From contig NZ_QMIG01000020.1 in NCBI RefSeq assembly GCF_003287285.1, positions 1-64,000 on the forward strand: 64,000 bases of DNA. Direction: 5' to 3'. The stretch's first letter is position 1. Each line of letters starts with the position of its first letter. The position numbers were made by a program, and so were the translations under genes. The stretch comes from Phytoactinopolyspora halophila. GTDB taxonomy: Bacteria > Actinomycetota > Actinomycetes > Jiangellales > Jiangellaceae. Below are positions 1 through 10,200 of this stretch, piece by piece. Under the pieces are notes generated by a model, which was not told where the DNA came from, did not search any database, and worked only from the letters and a program-made list of their open reading frames with translations.

Positions 1-30
1 GACGCCATCAACGCCCACCTCCACCGCTAA
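1..30 (+). CDS. Possible 3' end of a gene entering from the left edge
   Basis: Frame 1 is open from the window edge to a TAA at 28-30 and would give a nine-residue tail ending LHR. It is too short to identify. It would converge on cdd, and the left arm of the hairpin between them overlaps its stop codon. It may equally be non-coding. Confidence 0.3.
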   Translation, partial: DAINAHLHR

Positions 31-100
31 GCATGAACGTTGCAAGCACCGCTTGAGCCCGCCATGTAGTCGCTTAGTGTTCATGATCAGCGGGAGGAGG
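18..100. terminator. Imperfect long inverted repeat after cdd (palindrome family A, degenerate copy)
   Basis: The right arm (about 79-100) carries the family A core TGTTCATGATCAGCGGG. The left arm (18-37, CCTCCACCGCTAAGCATGAA) is its imperfect complement with a few mismatches and an indel. It begins 8 bases after the cdd stop on the minus strand, so it is a likely transcription end signal; there is no clear U-tract. The perfect relatives are at 2292-2364 and 12572-12651. Confidence 0.5.
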
Positions 101-107
101 CGGGGGC

Positions 108-518
108 TCAGGAAAGTTCGCGGGCGTCGAATGCTTGCGGAAGCACCTGGTCCATGGCAAGCACCCCCTGTGGCGTTTCCACCAGCAACGACGCGCCTCC
201 ATGCTCCCAGAGCAGCTGACGGCAACGCCCACACGGCATGGTCGTGGCCCGATCGTCACCGCCGACACAGGTGAACGCGACGAGCTTCCCGCCGCCGGAC
301 GCGACCAAGGCCGAGACCAGCCCGCATTCGGCACACAGGGTCAGGCCATAAGACGCGTTCTCGACGTTACAACCGGTCACCACACGCCCGTCGTCGACGA
401 GGGCCGACGCGCCTACCGCGAAGCCGGAGTACGGCGCATACGCCCTCCCCGCCGCCTCGGCCGCAGCCTGCCGCAGCGCCTCCCAGTCGATGGGCTCACG
501 GTCGATGGGTCGGCTCAT
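108..518 (-). CDS. cdd: Cytidine deaminase
   Basis: A 136-residue cytosolic pyrimidine-salvage enzyme that converts cytidine or deoxycytidine to uridine or deoxyuridine. The zinc site is complete: C62-A-E64, with Glu64 as the catalytic proton shuttle, and P-C96-G-R-C99. The substrate loop NVENASYG precedes it. Length fits the small homotetrameric family (about 130 residues). The frame is open further upstream, but the ATG at 518 starts the conserved region and leaves a 16-base gap to the mutase gene upstream; the longer version would overlap that gene. Both genes read the same way and are probably co-transcribed. Confidence 0.93.
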   Translation of the reverse strand: MSRPIDREPIDWEALRQAAAEAAGRAYAPYSGFAVGASALVDDGRVVTGCNVENASYGLTLCAECGLVSALVASGGGKLVAFTCVGGDDRATTMPCGRCRQLLWEHGGASLLVETPQGVLAMDQVLPQAFDARELS

Positions 519-534
519 GGGTACATCGTCGCAC

Positions 535-2115
<1,581 letters not shown>

Positions 2116-2291
2116 GTTCGCCTCTATTTCCGAACGGGAACCGCGGCCCTCCGGCGGTCACGCCCCCGCTGTGCCGTCCCGCCGGACCATCACATCGGCG
2201 TGTTCACCGGTGACGGACTCCAACCGTAGCTACTCCGCCAGCGTACGACCGTGAAAATGCCCACACCAGGAGATACTTCACACACCATGCA

Positions 2292-2364
2292 CCCCCTACC
2301 CGCTGATCATGAACACTAAGCGACTACATAGGTCGCTTAGTGTTCATGATCAGCGGGTAGGGGG
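2292..2364. terminator. Perfect 33-bp inverted repeat (palindrome family A)
   Basis: The arms 2292-2324 and 2332-2364 are exact reverse complements with a 7-base loop (TACATAG). It begins 9 bases after the stop of the minus-strand gene at 2374. The core TGATCATGAACACTAAGCG recurs at other gene ends in this window. There is no U-tract, so it would act as an I-shaped actinobacterial terminator, or it is a dispersed repeat. Confidence 0.85.
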
Positions 2365-2373
2365 AGTGCGAGG

Positions 2374-2949
2374 TTAGTTCACTTGGTGCGCCGAGGTCTG
2401 CTCGTCGGCCTGGACCACGAGGAAACGCTCCCCGCGGCCGATCTTGCGTCCGATGGGTATGTTCTGCCGGCCGTCACCGAGCCTGCCGACGAATATCGGC
2501 ATCTGATGCAACCGGTGCATCAGATCGAGCCGAAGCATGGTGACAGTGACATCAGCCGACCTTTGCATCATGAGTACAACGCGATTATTCACTTGTTCAT
2601 ACACGGCGCTATTGACAATTCGCGCATCACCTGACGGTGTACTCAGTGATTCCTGGATCTGCGCGACGAGCAATTGAGGTATCGGAGCCAAACCGTCGAC
2701 GACTTTCAACGACGGATTTTGTGCACGCAACGCGGACACGAGTGCCTCACGCTTTGCGCCCCGCACCGCTCGCCCCAGCGCAACGACATCGACGCTGGAG
2801 CCATCGATGCTGTTCCGCGCCCGTTCCAGATCCGTCTCCTGGATCGCTTCCATGCCCAGGTGCTGCAACGATCGACCGAGCTCGTCAAGTACCCGAACCC
2901 GCTTCCCGACCAATAGAACTCGTGCGCTTCGTGCCGCTTCCGCTGTCAT
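2374..2949 (-). CDS. Orphan pseudo-receiver protein of unknown function
   Basis: I do not recognise a named family. Residues about 8-105 look like a response-regulator receiver fold (ARVLLVGKRVRVLDELG, then DVVALGRAV, then alternating beta/alpha), but the strand that should end in the phosphorylated Asp reads VVALGRAV, so phosphotransfer is unlikely. The remaining 80 residues have no motif I know. The start at 2949 is chosen because AGGGG lies six bases upstream; the frame is open to an ATG at 3036, which has no clear ribosome site. It stands alone between the mutase and guaA and ends in a perfect hairpin. Confidence 0.6.
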   Translation of the reverse strand: MTAEAARSARVLLVGKRVRVLDELGRSLQHLGMEAIQETDLERARNSIDGSSVDVVALGRAVRGAKREALVSALRAQNPSLKVVDGLAPIPQLLVAQIQESLSTPSGDARIVNSAVYEQVNNRVVLMMQRSADVTVTMLRLDLMHRLHQMPIFVGRLGDGRQNIPIGRKIGRGERFLVVQADEQTSAHQVN

Positions 2950-3036
2950 CGGCATCCCCTGACCGTGCTGCTCCGCCATCCCTTGACAATGATCATGGAT
3001 GTTCGTCGCATCAGAAGTCACGACCCCATCTCTCAT

Positions 3037-3526
3037 CGTGAGATTTCACACACGAACAATCCAGCCGTCACATTTCTCGTCATCCGATAACGGCAAATAA
3101 CAATTCCGGTCCTCGCCGGAAGCGGCATCCCTCTCCCTTCCATCACCGGGCTGCAGAACACGAGGCCCGCGGACGGCTCGCGATCTTTCGATCTTGATCA
3201 TCACAGAGCCTCGGCGACACCGTCCAGCCGGGTCCCACCCCCGCGCAGCCCGGTCCCACATCGGCGGGGAACAGGTGATGGCGCGGGTCGCAGTCCCGCT
3301 CCCCGCACAGCCGGGTTCCCACCCCGGCGCGCGGGCCTCACGCGTTCATCAGACGGCACCTCAGCGGCGCGAAGCTGTTCCACCCGGCGCGCGGGCCACG
3401 CGCGCACCACTTCCTGCCCGATCTCCTGGCCCGACGGGCAATACTTCAGCCCGCAGACCACCGTCGAGACACCTGCGCGCGGACACCTGCGCGACCGGGT
3501 GCACACGAGTTAGGTAGGGTCACAGA
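3037..3526. other. Intergenic region between divergent genes, with degenerate repeats
   Basis: No convincing gene. Short open frames here (3046-3261 and 3201-3506, minus) have no recognisable family. Four degenerate copies of a CAGCC-GGTCCCACC-type unit lie at 3225-3239, 3246-3259, 3308-3325 and about 3372-3390, the last two continuing into CGGCGCGCGGGCC. The region must also hold promoters for guaA and for the gene at 2374. Confidence 0.45.
3515..3520 (+). promoter_or_regulatory. Probable -10 box of a leaderless guaA transcript
   Basis: TAGGGT ends six bases before the GTG start, so transcription would begin at or next to the start codon. There is no Shine-Dalgarno sequence in front of the GTG. 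No good -35 is visible. Confidence 0.45.
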
Positions 3527-5098
3527 GTGGCTGAGAACGAGCACGACACCGTCCTAGTCGTCGACTTCGGCGCCCAGTACGCCCAGCTGATCGCACGGCG
3601 GGTACGCGAGGCCAAGGTCTACTCCGAGATCGTCCCGCACACCATGCCGGTGGCGGAGATGCTGGCGAAGAATCCGCGAGCCGTGATTCTGTCCGGAGGA
3701 CCGGCCAGCGTCTACGCCGACGACGCGCCCGGAGTCGATCCCGCACTGTTCGAGGCGGATATCCCGGCCTTCGGGATCTGCTACGGCTTCCAGGCGATGA
3801 CCTCGGCGCTCGGCGGCCAGGTCGCACGCACCGGCATGTCGGAGTTCGGCCGCACCCCTCTCGCCGTCACCGAACCCGGCGTCCTGCTGCGCACCATGCC
3901 GGACGACGTCGCCGTGTGGATGAGCCACAACGATGCGGTGACCCACGCACCGCCGGGATTCGAGACCCTCGCGGTAAGCGACGGCACGCCCGTCGCGGCC
4001 TTCGAGGACACCTCGCGCAAGCTGGCGGGTGTCCAGTGGCATCCAGAGGTGCTGCACACGGAGTACGGCCAGGCGGTACTGGAGCACTTCCTCTTCGATC
4101 TCGCCGAGGTTCGCCCCACCTGGACGATGGTCAACATCGTCGACGATGCCGTCGAGACCATCCGGGCCCAAGTCGGCGACAAACAGGTGGTGTGCGGGCT
4201 GTCCGGCGGCGTCGACTCCTCGGTAGCGGCCGCCCTCGTGCAGCGCGCCATCGGAGATCAGCTTACCTGTGTCTTCGTCGACCACGGCCTGCTCCGCGAG
4301 GGCGAGGCCGAGCAGGTGGAGAAGGACTTCGTCGCCGCCACCGGCGTCGATTTGCACGTCGTCGACGCCGCCGACCGTTTCCTCATCGCGCTGAAGGACG
4401 TCGAAGATCCCGAGGAGAAGCGGAAGATCATCGGCCGGGAGTTCATCCGCGCCTTCGACGAAGCCGCACGCGAGATCGTGGCCAGGGCGGGCGCCGAGGG
4501 AAGCGAGGTCGAGTATCTCGTGCAGGGCACCCTCTATCCCGACGTCGTCGAGTCGGGTGGTGGCGAGGGCGCCGCGAACATCAAGAGTCACCACAACGTC
4601 GGTGGCCTGCCCGAAGATCTCCAGTTCACGCTGGTCGAGCCGCTGCGGTGGCTATTCAAAGACGAGGTGCGTGCCGTGGGCGAGCAACTGGGCATCCCCG
4701 CTGACATCGTGTGGCGGCACCCGTTCCCCGGTCCCGGGCTCGCCATCCGGATCATCGGTGCCGTCGAGAAACAGCGGCTGGAGGTGTTGCGCCGCGCCGA
4801 CGCTATCGCCCGATCCGAGCTGCACGCTGCCGGCCTCGACCGGGAAGTCTGGCAGTTCCCGGTGGTCCTTCTCGCCGACGTGCACTCGGTAGGGGTTCAA
4901 GGCGACGGGCGCACCTACGGACATCCGGTCGTCCTGCGTCCGGTCAGCAGCGAAGACGCGATGACGGCCGATTGGTCGCGGCTGCCGTTCGAGCTGCTCG
5001 AGAGGATCTCCACCCGGATCACCAACGAGATACCCGAGATCAACCGGGTGGTGCTCGACATCACCAGCAAACCACCCGCCACCATCGAGTGGGAGTGA
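3527..5098 (+). CDS. guaA: GMP synthase, glutamine-hydrolysing
   Basis: Converts XMP to GMP with ATP and glutamine ammonia. 523 residues in the usual order: class I glutamine amidotransferase (nucleophile C85 in GICYGFQ, partners H172 and E174 in WHPEV), ATP pyrophosphatase with the P-loop LSGGVDSS at 225-232, and the C-terminal dimerisation domain ending KPPATIEWE. The GTG start has a -10 box just upstream and no ribosome site, which fits a leaderless mRNA. Transcribed alone. Confidence 0.98.
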   Translation: MAENEHDTVLVVDFGAQYAQLIARRVREAKVYSEIVPHTMPVAEMLAKNPRAVILSGGPASVYADDAPGVDPALFEADIPAFGICYGFQAMTSALGGQVARTGMSEFGRTPLAVTEPGVLLRTMPDDVAVWMSHNDAVTHAPPGFETLAVSDGTPVAAFEDTSRKLAGVQWHPEVLHTEYGQAVLEHFLFDLAEVRPTWTMVNIVDDAVETIRAQVGDKQVVCGLSGGVDSSVAAALVQRAIGDQLTCVFVDHGLLREGEAEQVEKDFVAATGVDLHVVDAADRFLIALKDVEDPEEKRKIIGREFIRAFDEAAREIVARAGAEGSEVEYLVQGTLYPDVVESGGGEGAANIKSHHNVGGLPEDLQFTLVEPLRWLFKDEVRAVGEQLGIPADIVWRHPFPGPGLAIRIIGAVEKQRLEVLRRADAIARSELHAAGLDREVWQFPVVLLADVHSVGVQGDGRTYGHPVVLRPVSSEDAMTADWSRLPFELLERISTRITNEIPEINRVVLDITSKPPATIEWE

Positions 5099-5173
5099 CA
5101 GCGGCGAGCACCTCGATACGATCCCGGCACGGCCGGGCGAGCGAGCTGTGCGGCCAGTGAGCGAGGCGGGCGG

Positions 5174-5368
5174 CTAGCGATCGCGGCGCGCCCGCACGAG
5201 TGAGGCACCGATGCCCACGAGCCCGATGGACACCAGCGCGATCGGTCCCGCGATACGGAGCCCGTCAGGCTCCATGGCGCCAGACTCCACCGCGAACCAC
5301 AGGCCGCACACGCTGAGAAACAGCAGGCCGAAGACGAGGGATGTGACGTCCGTAGCGTGCCGTTTCAT
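5174..5368 (-). CDS. Small two-span membrane protein
   Basis: 64 residues with two hydrophobic helices (about 9-27 and 38-57) and a basic C-terminus (RARRDR). The ATG overlaps the stop of the upstream LiaF/PspC-type gene by four bases (ATGA), so translation is probably coupled and the protein likely belongs to the same membrane-stress locus. No family name can be given. Confidence 0.75.
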   Translation of the reverse strand: MKRHATDVTSLVFGLLFLSVCGLWFAVESGAMEPDGLRIAGPIALVSIGLVGIGASLVRARRDR

Positions 5369-6966
5369 CGCGCTGCCTCCTCGTCCTGCAACGGCGAGCT
5401 GTCCCCGTCGTCGGTGGCCGGTCCGGCCTCATCCGTGCGCTCGATCTGGATATTGCCGACACTGACATCGAGGTCGAGCTCGATGGTTCCGCCATCGATG
5501 CCGGCCGGTCCCTCCGCTATTATCTGCCGCTGCTGCCCGAATCCGCTGTATGCCTCGTCGAAAGCCTGCATGTTGCCGAGGGTCACGTTCCCGTCTACGG
5601 CGACGTCGACGTCCTCGGGCACGATGATCTGCATGCTTCCCACGGCAAGGTGCAGTTCGAGATCGACCGTCTGGCCCTCGTCGAGTTCCAGAGCGGAGAG
5701 GTCGTAGATCAGCTGCCCGACGGCGTGGTTGACCGGCTCGCCGGGCAAGGCGGCCGGATCTGCTTCGGCAACCATGACATGTCGCCCCATCAGCGTGTCC
5801 CAGTTCGCGACGAGGGTTCCGGGGACCAGCGCCACGGTCAGCACGATCCCCCAGCCGATCATCGAACGTGCACGGCCGATCCACGTGCCCACCAGCAATC
5901 CGATCGCGATCACGCCCAGCGGCATCACGAGATACAGCGCGCCGGGATCGAGCGCGCCGGACGCATCGAACAATGCCAGCACGCCCACCGACACGAGTGA
6001 TACGCAAAACGTCAGCCAGCCCAGCGCTGGCCCGGTCCGTTCCGGATCATCACCGGTGTCCGCACCTCTGCCGTCCGGCCCGGCTGAGAACGGCGCCTGC
6101 TCCGGCGCCCGGTACACGCCGTCATAGCCCGTGTGACCACCGGGAACGTTCCAGTCCGGACCCTCTGGCCAGCCGCTCGAGTACACCGGCGACTGCGCCC
6201 GGGATGTCCAGCTCACCGGCTCGGCCGGGGTCCGCTCGGGTTCGAAGCGTTCGGGTTCAGCACGCCCGGATTCAGCACGCTCCGCTTCGGCACGCTCGGG
6301 TTCGGCGCGCTCCGCTTCGGTAGCATCTCGAGCTGCCGTGCCTTCCCACACCCGCTCGGGCGCACGGCCGCCATCCAGCTGGCTGCCGGGTTCGCGCTCG
6401 TCGTCCGCCGGACGGTCCGCGCCCGGTATCCACCCCGCGTCGCCGGAACTACGCGCATGCCCAGCGGCACCCGGATCACCCGCCTCACCATGCCGCTTGA
6501 CCAGCACGTACAGCCCGAATCCGGCGAGGGTCAGCAAGACCAGGCTGCTGAACGACCCGCCGATGATCACTACCGCCGAGATCAAGGTGATCGCTCCCAG
6601 GGCGAGCGCGAGCGGCACCGCAGCAGCGTCCCGGACCTCGTCCCGTCCAATCGCCTGTTCGAGAACGGATGCCTGATCCCCCTCGGCGGGAATCAGCAGC
6701 CAGGCGAGTGCGTAGATCGCGATACCCACGCCACCGAACACCGCGAGCACGGCGGTGACGATCCGCAAGATCATCGGGTCGATACCCAGTTTGCGGCCGA
6801 GACCATCGAGCACGCCCGCTACGACACGATCGTCCCGGCTGCGGCGCAGCGCGCGAAATCCCTCGTCCCGGTCGGGCGGCGTCGTCGCGGTGGCCTCGCT
6901 GGCCGAGGCGTCCGGCGGTTGTTCGGTCATATGTCGATCGTGCCCTGTTCGATCGCTTCCAGCCAT
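5365..6966 (-). CDS. PspC-domain membrane protein with LiaF-like C-terminus
   Basis: 533 residues. Residues about 45-105 form a PspC domain (DRVVAGVLDGLGRKLGID, then a membrane helix), followed by further helices, a low-complexity linker with repeated (A)ER(A)EP units, more helices, and a C-terminal beta domain with two similar strands (LAVGSMQIIVPED, DVSVGNIQIER) as in LiaF-type cell-envelope proteins. It sits back to back with a PspC sensor kinase and its regulator, which suggests it modulates that system. The start at 6966 has AGGGGGA six bases upstream; ATGs at 6930 and 7053 are alternatives. Confidence 0.85.
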   Translation of the reverse strand: MAGSDRTGHDRHMTEQPPDASASEATATTPPDRDEGFRALRRSRDDRVVAGVLDGLGRKLGIDPMILRIVTAVLAVFGGVGIAIYALAWLLIPAEGDQASVLEQAIGRDEVRDAAAVPLALALGAITLISAVVIIGGSFSSLVLLTLAGFGLYVLVKRHGEAGDPGAAGHARSSGDAGWIPGADRPADDEREPGSQLDGGRAPERVWEGTAARDATEAERAEPERAEAERAESGRAEPERFEPERTPAEPVSWTSRAQSPVYSSGWPEGPDWNVPGGHTGYDGVYRAPEQAPFSAGPDGRGADTGDDPERTGPALGWLTFCVSLVSVGVLALFDASGALDPGALYLVMPLGVIAIGLLVGTWIGRARSMIGWGIVLTVALVPGTLVANWDTLMGRHVMVAEADPAALPGEPVNHAVGQLIYDLSALELDEGQTVDLELHLAVGSMQIIVPEDVDVAVDGNVTLGNMQAFDEAYSGFGQQRQIIAEGPAGIDGGTIELDLDVSVGNIQIERTDEAGPATDDGDSSPLQDEEAAR

Positions 6967-7087
6967 CAGGGATCCCCCTGATCGCGCCCCGATCGTGCTC
7001 GTCACCCACACCTCCTCCGGGGTTCGGGGCTGCGCCTCAGGGTCTTCCCTCATGGCAGAGCAGGCGCACACGTGTGACTATCGAACA

Positions 7088-8443
7088 ATGACCGTTGCAC
7101 CACGCGCTCCGTCCGCCGACCGGGCGGGTGATGCGGATAGCTCGGAGCGTAGCCGTGAACACCGGGATCGCGAGCCCGAACCACCCAGGTTTGCCCGCGG
7201 CTCCGATGGCCGGCTCATCGGGGGTGTCGCCAGTGGCCTCGCCACCTACTTCGGCATCCAGCCACTCACGGTGCGCATCGCGTTCTGCGTTCTCAGCGGG
7301 ATCTCGGGGTTCGGTGTCGTGCTCTACGCGGCATTGTGGATCTTCACACCGTCCGCCGACGACGTGGCACGCCAGGAGGAGAACGCGTCGCCAGCCGGCA
7401 TCGCCGCCGCATCCCGAGCGGGCAGGCGCTGGCGATCCGCCGGTCACCCGCTGTCCGCCCGCCGCGGAGACCTCGGCCAGCTCGCCGCCATTCTCCTTCT
7501 CGGGCTCGGAGCGTTTCTCATCCTCGGGCAGACACCGCTCGGGCTCCGGGCGGAGGTCGCCTTCCCACTCCTGCTCACCGCAGTCGGCCTGGCGCTGGTC
7601 TGGCGTGGTATCGAGCACGATGAACGCCGCGCGACAGCCCACCCGGAGCGCGCACCGTGGCTCACGGCCATCACCGAAGGGGGAGGCTGGCTCGCGGTAC
7701 TCCGGCTCGGTGCGGGAGTCGTCATCGTGGTCCTCGGCGTCGGCGTGTTCCTTATGGGCCAGGGCCAGCTCGCAGCGATGCTCGACGCGCTGGCCGGGAT
7801 CGTGGTCCTGCTCGTCGGCCTCGGGCTGATCATCGGGCCCTGGTTGTGGAAACTGTGGCGTACCGCTGACGCCGAGCGGCGGGAACGGATCGTCTCCCAG
7901 GAACGCGCCGACATGGCGGCGCACCTGCACGACTCGGTGCTCCAGACACTCGCCTTGATCCAGAAACAGGCACACGATCCCCGCGCCGTCGTCAGCCTGG
8001 CCCGGCGGCAAGAACGCGATCTGCGCTCCTGGCTGTACGGCGACCAGAGCGGCGACGAGGAATCCTCCCTGGCCGCTGCACTCTCCACGACCGGCACGGA
8101 AGTCGAGGAGGACTTCGGCGTGCCGGTCGAGGTGGTCACCGTTGGCGATGCCCCTTTGGACGACCTTGGGCGAGCGATCATTCAGGCCGCGCGGGAAGCC
8201 GCCGTCAACGCGGCCAAGCATTCCGGCGCGCAGAAGATCGATATCTACCTCGAAGCCACCGAGGACGGCATCGACGTGTTCGTCCGCGATCGGGGAAGCG
8301 GATTCGACCCGGAGCAGATACCCGACGACCGCCTGGGCGTACGACATTCGATCATCGATCGGATGCGTCGCCACGGGGGCTCCGCGCAGATCCGTTCCGA
8401 GCCCGACGTCGGAACCGAAGTCAGGCTGACCACGATGCCGTAA
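7088..8443 (+). CDS. PspC-domain sensor histidine kinase (NarL/LiaS class)
   Basis: 451 residues. An N-terminal PspC domain (about 35-90, RLIGGVASGLATYFGI plus a helix) is followed by several membrane helices (about 130-260), a HisKA_3 dimerisation helix with phospho-acceptor His281 in HLHDSVLQTLA, and an HATPase_c domain with the N box NAAKHSGA and G box DRGSGFD. It probably senses envelope stress and phosphorylates the LuxR-type regulator that follows. The start ATG at 7088 is divergent from the PspC/LiaF gene, leaving about 120 bases for both promoters. Confidence 0.93.
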   Translation: MTVAPRAPSADRAGDADSSERSREHRDREPEPPRFARGSDGRLIGGVASGLATYFGIQPLTVRIAFCVLSGISGFGVVLYAALWIFTPSADDVARQEENASPAGIAAASRAGRRWRSAGHPLSARRGDLGQLAAILLLGLGAFLILGQTPLGLRAEVAFPLLLTAVGLALVWRGIEHDERRATAHPERAPWLTAITEGGGWLAVLRLGAGVVIVVLGVGVFLMGQGQLAAMLDALAGIVVLLVGLGLIIGPWLWKLWRTADAERRERIVSQERADMAAHLHDSVLQTLALIQKQAHDPRAVVSLARRQERDLRSWLYGDQSGDEESSLAAALSTTGTEVEEDFGVPVEVVTVGDAPLDDLGRAIIQAAREAAVNAAKHSGAQKIDIYLEATEDGIDVFVRDRGSGFDPEQIPDDRLGVRHSIIDRMRRHGGSAQIRSEPDVGTEVRLTTMP

Positions 8444-8462
8444 TGTGACGAGGAGCGTTACT

Positions 8463-9170
8463 GTGACCGAAGACGGAGGCAACGTGACCGAACCGAACAG
8501 CCGCGAGAGCGAACGCCAGCGTGCCGAGCCCGTCCGGGTGGCTCTGGTGGACGACCACGCGATGTTCCGCACGGGCGTGCGCGCCGAGCTCGCCCAGAAT
8601 TCGGATCGGGTCCACGTCGTCGGCGAGGCCGCCGACACCGCCGAGGCGATCCGGGTCGTTGCCGAACTTCAGCCCGAAGTGGTGTTGCTCGACGTGCACC
8701 TGCCGGGTGGCGGCGGTGTCGAGGTGCTTCACCAGCTGCACTCGCGCGTTCCCGACGTCAAGTTCCTCGCGCTCTCCGTCTCGGACGCCGCCGAAGACGT
8801 CATCGGCACGATCCGTGCCGGGGCCCGGGGATACGTCACGAAGACGATCACCGGTGACGACCTGGTCGACGCGATCGTCCGCGTCGCCGACGGCGATGCC
8901 GTGTTCTCGCCTCGTCTCGCCGGCTTCGTGCTCGACGCCTTCGCCGGTTCGCCGGCACCCACGGTGGACGATGATCTGGATGCCCTGACCCAGCGCGAGC
9001 GCGAGGTACTGCGGCTCATCGCACGCGGCTACGCCTACAAGGAAATCGCCAGGGAGCTGTTCATCTCCGTCAAGACCGTGGAGACTCACGTGTCTGCGGT
9101 GCTGCGCAAGCTACAGCTCTCCAACCGCTACGAGCTGACCCGGTGGGCAACCGATCGCCGGTTGATCTAG
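8463..9170 (+). CDS. LuxR/NarL-family response regulator
   Basis: 235 residues: receiver domain with the acidic pair in VDDH and the phosphoacceptor Asp in VVLLDVHLPGGG, then a LuxR HTH (LTQREREVLRLIARGYAYKEIA, split here at the recognition helix VKTVETHVSAVL). It is the partner of the PspC kinase immediately upstream. The GTG at 8463 has GAGGAG seven bases upstream. GTGs at 8445 (touching the kinase stop) and 8484 (GGAGG four bases upstream) are alternatives. Expected to control the divergent PspC/LiaF genes. Confidence 0.93.
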   Translation: MTEDGGNVTEPNSRESERQRAEPVRVALVDDHAMFRTGVRAELAQNSDRVHVVGEAADTAEAIRVVAELQPEVVLLDVHLPGGGGVEVLHQLHSRVPDVKFLALSVSDAAEDVIGTIRAGARGYVTKTITGDDLVDAIVRVADGDAVFSPRLAGFVLDAFAGSPAPTVDDDLDALTQREREVLRLIARGYAYKEIARELFISVKTVETHVSAVLRKLQLSNRYELTRWATDRRLI

Positions 9171-9180
9171 CAGCGCCACG

Positions 9181-9616
9181 GCGGCCCGTCCTCAGGGGGC
9201 GCTTTCCCCGGTTGACGACTTTCTCGACACGGTGAACGCGCTCGGTATCGAACGATGCCACGTGGTAGGTGCCTCGTTCGGTGCTGGCGTAGCCGTCGAG
9301 GTCGCGCTGACACGGCCAGAGCTCGTGGACTCGTTGCTGCTCAGCGGGCCGGGTGGATCACTCATCGACGAGCCGACACCTGAACTACGTGCGTTCGCTC
9401 GATCGGCTTGCCGAAATCCGAGCACGCACCCTGGTCCTGGTAGGCGCACTCGATCTTCAGGCGATCCACGACGCGGCGCGGCGGGTGGCCGACGGGATCG
9501 ACGGCGCGCGTCATGTCGTCTGGCCAGGTGTCGCCCACCTGCCGTCGATGGAACGCCCCGACGACTTTCTCGAACTGCTGCGTGATTGGCTCGCCCCTCG
9601 TTCGCAGCCCACATGA
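9181..9616 (+). pseudogene. Remnant of an alpha/beta-hydrolase gene
   Basis: Two frames carry complementary parts of one protein. Frame 1 (9211-9400) reads VDDFLDTVNALGIERCHVVG, then the nucleophile elbow GASFGAG and following helix up to PELRAF. Frame 2 (about 9385-9616) gives the end: LAEIRARTLVLVGALD, then HVVWPGVAHLPSMERPD and a final helix, including the catalytic His. The N-terminal strands before the elbow and the cap between the two pieces are missing. It follows the response-regulator stop directly, so a 5' deletion and an internal deletion/frameshift are likely. Not functional as read. Confidence 0.8.
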
Positions 9617-9669
9617 TCGTCGCCGAACGTGCACATGCCCATGTAGGCAATCGTTGATGATCAGCAAAG
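9612..9669. terminator. Imperfect inverted repeat, family B copy 1
   Basis: An imperfect dyad with arms of about 23 bases around GCACATGCCCATGT, ending in GATGATCAGCAAA. It covers the stop codon of the hydrolase remnant. A copy about 80% identical lies at 43776-43833 after an unrelated gene. Confidence 0.6.
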
Positions 9670-9740
9670 GGCGAGGGATGCGAGACCGATACGACGATGT
9701 GTAGTAGCGTGCTCCCTGACCCCGTACCGAAAGGATGACG

Positions 9741-10094
9741 ATGGAGTTCCTCTACAACATCGTGGTCGCCCTGCACTTCCTCGGCCTCGCCAGCCTCATC
9801 GGCGGCGCGCTCGTCCAGATGAAGGCACGGGGCGAGCGCCAGATCAATCGCGCGATCATCCACGGTGCATTGGTCCAGGTGCTGACCGGCCTGATCCTCG
9901 TCGGGATGCAGGAGATGGTCGACTCCTTGGACCGGGATCCCAACCACGCCAAGGTTGGTGTGAAGCTCCTGGTGGCACTGGTCATCGCCGTCGTCGCGCT
10001 GATCAACGAGAAGCGCCCGACCATTCCGGACGGCGTCTACTTCACCGTGTTCGGGCTGGCCGTGGCCAACGTGCTCGTCGCCGTCTTCTGGTGA
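9741..10094 (+). CDS. Small integral membrane protein, unknown function
   Basis: 117 residues with four predicted membrane helices (about 1-25, 38-56, 70-88 and 97-115) and few charged loops. AAAGG lies six bases before the ATG at 9741; the ATG at 9735 is too close to that site. No catalytic motif is visible. It stands alone before pcrA. Confidence 0.75.
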   Translation: MEFLYNIVVALHFLGLASLIGGALVQMKARGERQINRAIIHGALVQVLTGLILVGMQEMVDSLDRDPNHAKVGVKLLVALVIAVVALINEKRPTIPDGVYFTVFGLAVANVLVAVFW

Positions 10095-10200
10095 GCTCAG
10101 CCGGGGTTATGATCGCGGCGATTCCGTCTCGGACTCGCCCGGCGCGCAGGGCCAGATGGAATCGTCGTTGTCGGTCACGGAACATAGGCTAGAGGACACG

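Noticed and set aside
3201-3506. A 101-codon open frame upstream of guaA (minus)
   Set aside because: Arg/Pro/Gly-rich translation without any family signature, and it coincides with the degenerate repeats.
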